Source of the DNA: an uncultured Prevotella sp.
Lineage (GTDB): Bacteria; Bacteroidota; Bacteroidia; Bacteroidales; Bacteroidaceae
Assembly: GCA_905233425.1 (NCBI GenBank)
Contig: CAJOEC010000035.1
Span: forward strand, 1-42,525
DNA length: 42,525 nucleotides
Direction: 5' to 3'
Part shown: one piece after another, positions 38,383 to 42,525 of the stretch
How the letters are laid out: each line of letters starts with the position of its first letter
How positions within the stretch are numbered: the stretch's first letter is position 1
Notes under the pieces: model-generated
Told to the model about the DNA's origin: nothing
Database searches by the model: none
Seen by the model: the letters and a program-made list of their open reading frames with translations, nothing else
Translations under genes and position numbers: made by a program

Positions 38383-41088
38383 TTATTCAACATTCACCGT
38401 TATCTGCTGCAGGTCTTTGTCGGCACTACTTGTGCCCACCATCAGCTCATATTGGCCTCCTATGACGCGCATGGTGCCAGTCGTCTCGTCCCACGTCTCG
38501 AAATCTTCGCGGGCCATGGCGATGGTAACGGTCTTCGTCTCGCCGGGTTTCAGGTTCACGCGGCTATAGCCTCTCAGGGACTTCAGCGGGCCGTTGGTGT
38601 CGGCGGGACGGCGCATGTAGACCTGCACCACCTCTGCGCCCTCCATACTGCCAGTATTGGTCACCGGGACGGAGATATTGAACGACTGGTATTTTGCCGA
38701 CTCAGGTTTTGCGGCATTGGTGTTCTCGTCTTCATGAGCCAGTTTCATCACGTTTGCCTTGCCCAGCTTAAACGTGGTGTATGACAGGCCGTAGCCGAAG
38801 GGGAACAGCGGCTCGCCACGGAAATAGCGGTATGTGCGTCCCGGCTCCATACCCTTCGCTGCCGAAGTGCTGTTGTGGGGAGCCATACGGTAGTCGTCGA
38901 ATGGCGGCAGCTGCGAGTCATCCTTGTAGAACGTCACGGCGAGTTTCCCGCTGGGGCTGTAGTCGCCAAAGATTATGTCGGCAATGGCTTTGCCGCCCTG
39001 TTCGCCGGCATACCATGCCTGTATGATGGCATCGCAAGTCTCCATCTCGGGCGCGAGTCCCACTGCTGAGCCGCTCATGTTCACGAAGATGATTTTCTTC
39101 CCTGCCTCATGCAGAGCGCGCAGGATGTCACGCTGGCACTGTGGCAGTTCTATGCTTGTGCGGTCGCCACCGTCGAAGCCCGGCAGACTGACCTTTGCCT
39201 CCTCACGTTCCAGGTTTGGCGAGATGCCTCCCACGAAGATGATGGTATCGGCATCATGGGCACGCTCCACCACCTGCTCCACAGTTGTCTCGCTGCGGCG
39301 CAGGATGTCGAAGTTGAGCGTGGCTCCGCCCTCCAACTGCATGTAGTCCACTTGCACGGTGTACTCCTGCCCCTCTTTCACTTTCAGCTTGCGCGAGTCG
39401 AAGTTCAGGCGGTTCTCTCTCCAGCGGTCGTACAGTGTGTCGCCGTTGACGATGATTCGCAGACCGTCATCATTGCCGAAGCTCAGCAACAGCTCCTCGT
39501 CCTTCTCGGCGCTGAAAGTGCCTTTGTACGAGGCAGTGAAATTGGTCAGCTCCACTCCTGCGGCAAAGGCGGTGTTTCCGCCGTTGTCGAAGTGCAGAGG
39601 GCTTGTATAGGTTGCCGTGGCCGCCGTCGGCCCCTCCATGCGCGTGTTGTTCCAGTAGTGTGCGCTCATGCCGGGCAGTCCGTCGGTGTTGTGTATTTGC
39701 GAGAAAAAGCTCTGGTTCTCAGTCATGTCGGTGATGTCGCAGGCCTGCTGGTAGGGCAGTTTGTAGCCTACGCGCTGCTCCAAGCCCTCCAAGGCAGTTA
39801 CAGTATGGGCTGGCTGGCCGAAGTATATGCCCCACATCACGATGCTGTCAGCGGCATTCGGACCCATCACCATTACCTTATTGCCTGTCGTCTGTGTATC
39901 GACAATCTGACGGATAACCTTTGAGGGGCTTAGCGGCAGTATGCCGTTGTTCTTCAGCAGCACCATCTGCTCGCGTGCCATCTGGCGTGCCAGGTCGCGG
40001 TGCTCCTTGCAGTTGATGACCGACGCGGGGATACGTGTCCATGGCACGATTTCGTCGGGGTCGAAGTCACCGAGGAGGAAGCGTCCGCGCAACAGCCGTC
40101 GCACGCTGGTATTGATCTGTTCCTCGCTGATGTCGCCTCGCTGGACGGCGGCGGGCAGATTCTTATAGACTGAGCCACACTCCACGTCCGTACCGCTGAT
40201 GACACCTTTGGCGGCAGCGGCCTTGGCATCGGGAGACACCTCGTGATGGCCCTCGCGGTAGAAGTCGCCGATGGCTCCGCAGTCGCTCACCACCAGTCCC
40301 TGGAAGCCCCATTCCTTGCGCAATATCTGTTGTAGCAGACGGTTGGAGCCGCAGCAGGGGTCGCCCTCAAAGCGCTGGTAGGCGCACATCACCTCCTCCA
40401 CGCCACCTTTCTGCACCAGGTCGCGGAACGCCGGAAGATAGGTCTCATAGAGGTCGCGTTGCGGCAGGTTCTCTATATTAAAGTGGTGGCGTGTCTTCTC
40501 CGGCCCGCTGTGCACGGCGAAGTGCTTGGCACAGGCCAGCAGCTTGTAGTATTTCTCGCCCGGCCCCTGCAGTCCGCGCACCACGGCGGCCCCCATGCGC
40601 CCGTTCTGGTAGGGGTCCTCGCCGTAGCTCTCCTGCCCCCTACCCCATCGCGGGTCGCGGAAGATGTTGATGGTGGGTGTCCAGAACGAGAGGCCCTGGT
40701 ACTTGCCCGCCTTCTTGCCCTCACGTCGCAACTGCGTGTTTTTCGCACGAGCCTCGTCGCTCACGGCGTTGTAGATCATCTCCAAGAGCTGGTCGTCGAA
40801 AGAGCAGGCCATGCCTATGCACTGTGGGAACACGGTGCTCAGCCCGTTGCGTCCCACGCCGTGCAGGGCCTCGCTCCACCAGTCGAACTGTGGTATTCCC
40901 AGTCGCTCTATTGCTGGCGAGCCGTTCATCATCAGTTTTGCTTTCTCTTCAAGCGTCAGCCGTCCGAGCAGGTCTTCCACACGCTGCTCCACTGGCAGCT
41001 GGGGGTTCTGGAACGGCATCGTCTGTTGCGCGTTGACGGCCAGTGTTGCCGTCAATACGATGGTCAGTAGTTTGTTTCTTCTTTTCAT
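38383..41088 (-). CDS. Secreted GH3 beta-glycosidase (beta-xylosidase/glucosidase) with PA14 domain
   Basis: This 901-residue enzyme has a signal peptide (to about NAQQ, residue 20). The GH3 TIM-barrel has EALHGVGRNG, FRDPRWGRGQESYGEDPY, AKHFAVHSGPE and the nucleophile D269 in LVVSDCGAI. The (alpha/beta)6 domain follows (about 370-470, 640-750), interrupted by a PA14-like insert (about 480-610, with YKGTFSAEKDEELLL and FDILRRSE). A fibronectin-III-like end (about 790-901) completes the set. PA14-bearing GH3 enzymes of Bacteroidetes include xylosidases and glucosidases; the substrate cannot be fixed by sequence, but the EALHGV signature and the neighbouring XylE-like transporter favour xylo-oligosaccharides. 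It is followed by the transporter on the same strand. Confidence 0.93.
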   Translation of the reverse strand: MKRRNKLLTIVLTATLAVNAQQTMPFQNPQLPVEQRVEDLLGRLTLEEKAKLMMNGSPAIERLGIPQFDWWSEALHGVGRNGLSTVFPQCIGMACSFDDQLLEMIYNAVSDEARAKNTQLRREGKKAGKYQGLSFWTPTINIFRDPRWGRGQESYGEDPYQNGRMGAAVVRGLQGPGEKYYKLLACAKHFAVHSGPEKTRHHFNIENLPQRDLYETYLPAFRDLVQKGGVEEVMCAYQRFEGDPCCGSNRLLQQILRKEWGFQGLVVSDCGAIGDFYREGHHEVSPDAKAAAAKGVISGTDVECGSVYKNLPAAVQRGDISEEQINTSVRRLLRGRFLLGDFDPDEIVPWTRIPASVINCKEHRDLARQMAREQMVLLKNNGILPLSPSKVIRQIVDTQTTGNKVMVMGPNAADSIVMWGIYFGQPAHTVTALEGLEQRVGYKLPYQQACDITDMTENQSFFSQIHNTDGLPGMSAHYWNNTRMEGPTAATATYTSPLHFDNGGNTAFAAGVELTNFTASYKGTFSAEKDEELLLSFGNDDGLRIIVNGDTLYDRWRENRLNFDSRKLKVKEGQEYTVQVDYMQLEGGATLNFDILRRSETTVEQVVERAHDADTIIFVGGISPNLEREEAKVSLPGFDGGDRTSIELPQCQRDILRALHEAGKKIIFVNMSGSAVGLAPEMETCDAIIQAWYAGEQGGKAIADIIFGDYSPSGKLAVTFYKDDSQLPPFDDYRMAPHNSTSAAKGMEPGRTYRYFRGEPLFPFGYGLSYTTFKLGKANVMKLAHEDENTNAAKPESAKYQSFNISVPVTNTGSMEGAEVVQVYMRRPADTNGPLKSLRGYSRVNLKPGETKTVTIAMAREDFETWDETTGTMRVIGGQYELMVGTSSADKDLQQITVNVE

Positions 41089-41107
41089 TGTAGTTTAGTT
41101 ATTTGTA

Positions 41108-42298
41108 TTAATACAGGAATCCGAAAAGCCAGAGTGGGACTTTGTTGTCCATGCCATACTCTATGTTGTCGGCAGCGATGAATGCTTCCGGGATGTCTTC
41201 AATCTGTTTCTGCCCTTTTCCTCCTACCTCGAAGGTATAGCGCCCGTCTATGGTGAAATCGCCCTGTTCTGCAATGTTCAGCCGGTGGTCACGGTGCAGC
41301 TGGTTGGCGAAGAACGTCTCTCGCACACTACCGTCGTTGGGCGTTGTGTCGGCGAGGGCATACATCAGGTTAGTGTTTTCCAGGTATATTTTGTCAGGCT
41401 TCTGCAGCCGTGTCAGCCCGAATGCCGTCTTTTGTGCGCAGTATGTGAGGCGGCTGTCGTGGAGGGCGGCAATGTATAGCAGCAGTGAGTTGCGTGTCAG
41501 TCCTATTCTCTCGCCCAGTTTAGTGATGTTAGGCGTGAATGGTGCCGTCTCTGCAATAATGTAGAGCAGTTGCTTTATTTTCGGCAGATACGCCGGGTCT
41601 ACGCCTCTCAACTGTGGGAACTCTATGTCCACGACAAGGTTCACCACCTCGTTGATGCGCGAGCGGTAGAGTGTTGGCAGTTCGTTGTAGAAGGGGTAGT
41701 AGCCGTGGTGCAGGTAGTCGGTGAAATGTGCCAGCACCTTCACTTCGTTCAATATCTGTCCCGACAGCTCGTAGTGGTGTCTCAGCACATCGTCGAGCGT
41801 CACCTTTGGCAGTTTCAGCCCCAAGTTGCGGTTCAGGTACTCGCGGAATGAGAAGCCCTGCATGTCGTAGACGGCCGCCCGGCGGCTAAGGTCAGCCCGT
41901 GCGTTCAATATCTCGAGCATCGACGAACCAGTGAACACCACGTTTAGCGAGGGGATGTTGTCGTAGATGTTTTTCAGTTCCTGCGCCCAGTTGGGATATT
42001 TGTGCACCTCGTCGATGTAGAGATAGCGCCCCCCGCGCTTGGCGAAGTCGGAGGCCAGGTCGTAGAGGTGGTGGTCGCTGAACCAGATGTTGTCGAGCGA
42101 GGCATAGAGCACGCTGCCATCGCCGGGCTGACGGCGCAGCTTGATGTGCTGTAGCAGCAGCGTGGTCTTGCCCACGCCACGGGCGCCACGGATGCCTGTC
42201 AGGCGGGCTTCCCAGGCTATCTCGTCTATCTGGTCACGTACAAAAGTGGTGCTTGTCTGCGACAGCAGCTGGGCGAAGGTTTCAAAAAGTCGTTCCAT
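41108..42298 (-). CDS. Orphan AAA_14 ATPase with DUF4143-like end
   Basis: This 396-residue protein has Walker A RGARGVGKTTL (about 37-47), Walker B GRYLYIDEVHKYPNW, and the sensor VVFTGSSMLEIL. A winged-helix-like region follows, and the C-terminal part shows ETFFANQL and YTFEVGGKGQKQIE, a shortened form of the DUF4143 nuclease-like domain (F/L-E-V-G-G-K). Such ATPases are frequent in Bacteroides and Prevotella and lack an established function. The gene is preceded by a -7 box (TAACTTTG, minus strand, 42337-42330) and, directly upstream of that, by three 32-bp repeats (42340-42435) that occupy the -33 region, an arrangement that suggests repression or autoregulation. Confidence 0.88.
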   Translation of the reverse strand: MERLFETFAQLLSQTSTTFVRDQIDEIAWEARLTGIRGARGVGKTTLLLQHIKLRRQPGDGSVLYASLDNIWFSDHHLYDLASDFAKRGGRYLYIDEVHKYPNWAQELKNIYDNIPSLNVVFTGSSMLEILNARADLSRRAAVYDMQGFSFREYLNRNLGLKLPKVTLDDVLRHHYELSGQILNEVKVLAHFTDYLHHGYYPFYNELPTLYRSRINEVVNLVVDIEFPQLRGVDPAYLPKIKQLLYIIAETAPFTPNITKLGERIGLTRNSLLLYIAALHDSRLTYCAQKTAFGLTRLQKPDKIYLENTNLMYALADTTPNDGSVRETFFANQLHRDHRLNIAEQGDFTIDGRYTFEVGGKGQKQIEDIPEAFIAADNIEYGMDNKVPLWLFGFLY

Positions 42299-42339
42299 AG
42301 TCGTTTTCTTTATCCAGGCTTTTCGCGTGCAAAGTTACA

Positions 42340-42435
42340 ACTTTTTGTTGAGAGCAGAAAGCATTTTCCCGAAAAATTGTTGAGAGCAGTAAACAATTTT
42401 CTGAAAAATTGTTGAGAGCAGTAAACAATTTCGAC
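42340..42435. repeat. Three 32-bp tandem repeats upstream of the ATPase gene
   Basis: The units start at 42340, 42372 and 42404 and share TTGTTGAGAGCAG; the last two also carry the inverted arms AAATTGTT and AACAATTT. The array begins 3 bp upstream of the -7 box of the ATPase promoter. The 32-bp period is close to three helical turns, so a protein bound to each unit would face the same side. Confidence 0.85.
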
Positions 42436-42464
42436 CTGTACGGTTGAAAGTCTATGCAAGGAAA

Positions 42465-42507
42465 GCTCCGAAGGAGCGATAGACTACAGACGGGGGTGAA
42501 ACCCCCG
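42465..42507. repeat. Double-hairpin dispersed repeat at the window end
   Basis: Two hairpins stand side by side: GCTCC-GAA-GGAGC (42465-42477) and CGGGGGT-GAA-ACCCCCG (42491-42507). The pattern resembles a REP-like element widely scattered in Bacteroidetes, by recollection. The sequence continues past the window end, so the extent is unknown. Confidence 0.6.
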
Positions 42508-42525
42508 GTAATAGGAATTGAAATG

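Noticed and set aside
42340..42435. CRISPR array
   Set aside because: Three units of 32 bp are contiguous with no unique spacers, and no cas gene is present.

Overview
The window looks like a chromosomal segment of a gut- or rumen-type Prevotella or close Bacteroidales relative. The grounds are: promoters of the Bacteroidetes form (TTTG, about 19-20 bp, TAnnTTTG); a BspA-like leucine-rich-repeat surface protein; four secreted proteins ending in type I dockerin-like calcium loops; Bacteroidetes-type ParC, HU, RNase G and the small mS38/bS22-like ribosomal protein; fused aspartokinase-homoserine dehydrogenase followed by the phosphoglycerate-mutase-like 'proposed homoserine kinase'; and an arabinoxylan-type GH51 / GH3 / sugar-proton symporter set. 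No rRNA, tRNA, CRISPR array, transposase or integrase was recognised.

Layout. 1-2.2 kb: small accessory genes (a nuclease-like protein, an antitoxin-like protein, an MNT/HEPN toxin-antitoxin pair) separated by repeated leader modules. 2.3-2.95 kb: no gene, but a possible structured RNA ending in a T-run and a large cloverleaf-like palindrome. 2.97-8.7 kb: three secreted dockerin-bearing proteins. 8.7-10.3 kb: GH51 arabinofuranosidase. 10.4-20 kb: an accessory, partly AT-rich island on the minus strand with a five-gene operon headed by a DnaA-derived AAA+ protein and a DnaB-like RecA ATPase, then a PLD-type nuclease, a PD-(D/E)XK fusion protein, a RhuM-Fic protein, a WYL regulator with a DEDDh exonuclease, and an orphan ATPase. 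20-22.6 kb: a partner-switching module (SpoIIE phosphatase with fused anti-sigma-type kinase, plus STAS protein). 23-34.2 kb: housekeeping core (parC, vsr, an ATPase, rng, ribosomal protein, HU, a small membrane protein, thrA, homoserine-kinase candidate). 34.3-42.3 kb: Omp28-like thioredoxin/dockerin protein, ECF sigma factor, XylE-like transporter, GH3 glycosidase, and another ATPase.

Two things stand out. First, the operon at 10,423-13,691 joins a DnaA domain-III-only protein (no DNA-binding domain, sensor-2 arginine replaced by Cys) to a DnaB motor domain lacking its N-terminal half and to three unknown proteins. It could be an undescribed replication-interference, defence or relic-replicon system. 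Second, the chromosome is full of short non-coding elements that have entered genes without breaking them: 9-bp-period arrays sit exactly at stop/start junctions (thrA/homoserine-kinase candidate, xylE/sigma factor), inside the BspA-like gene and at the start of parC, and large palindromes lie in frame inside thrA and parC.

Gene functions are assigned from motifs read in the translations and from recalled family knowledge; no database search was possible.
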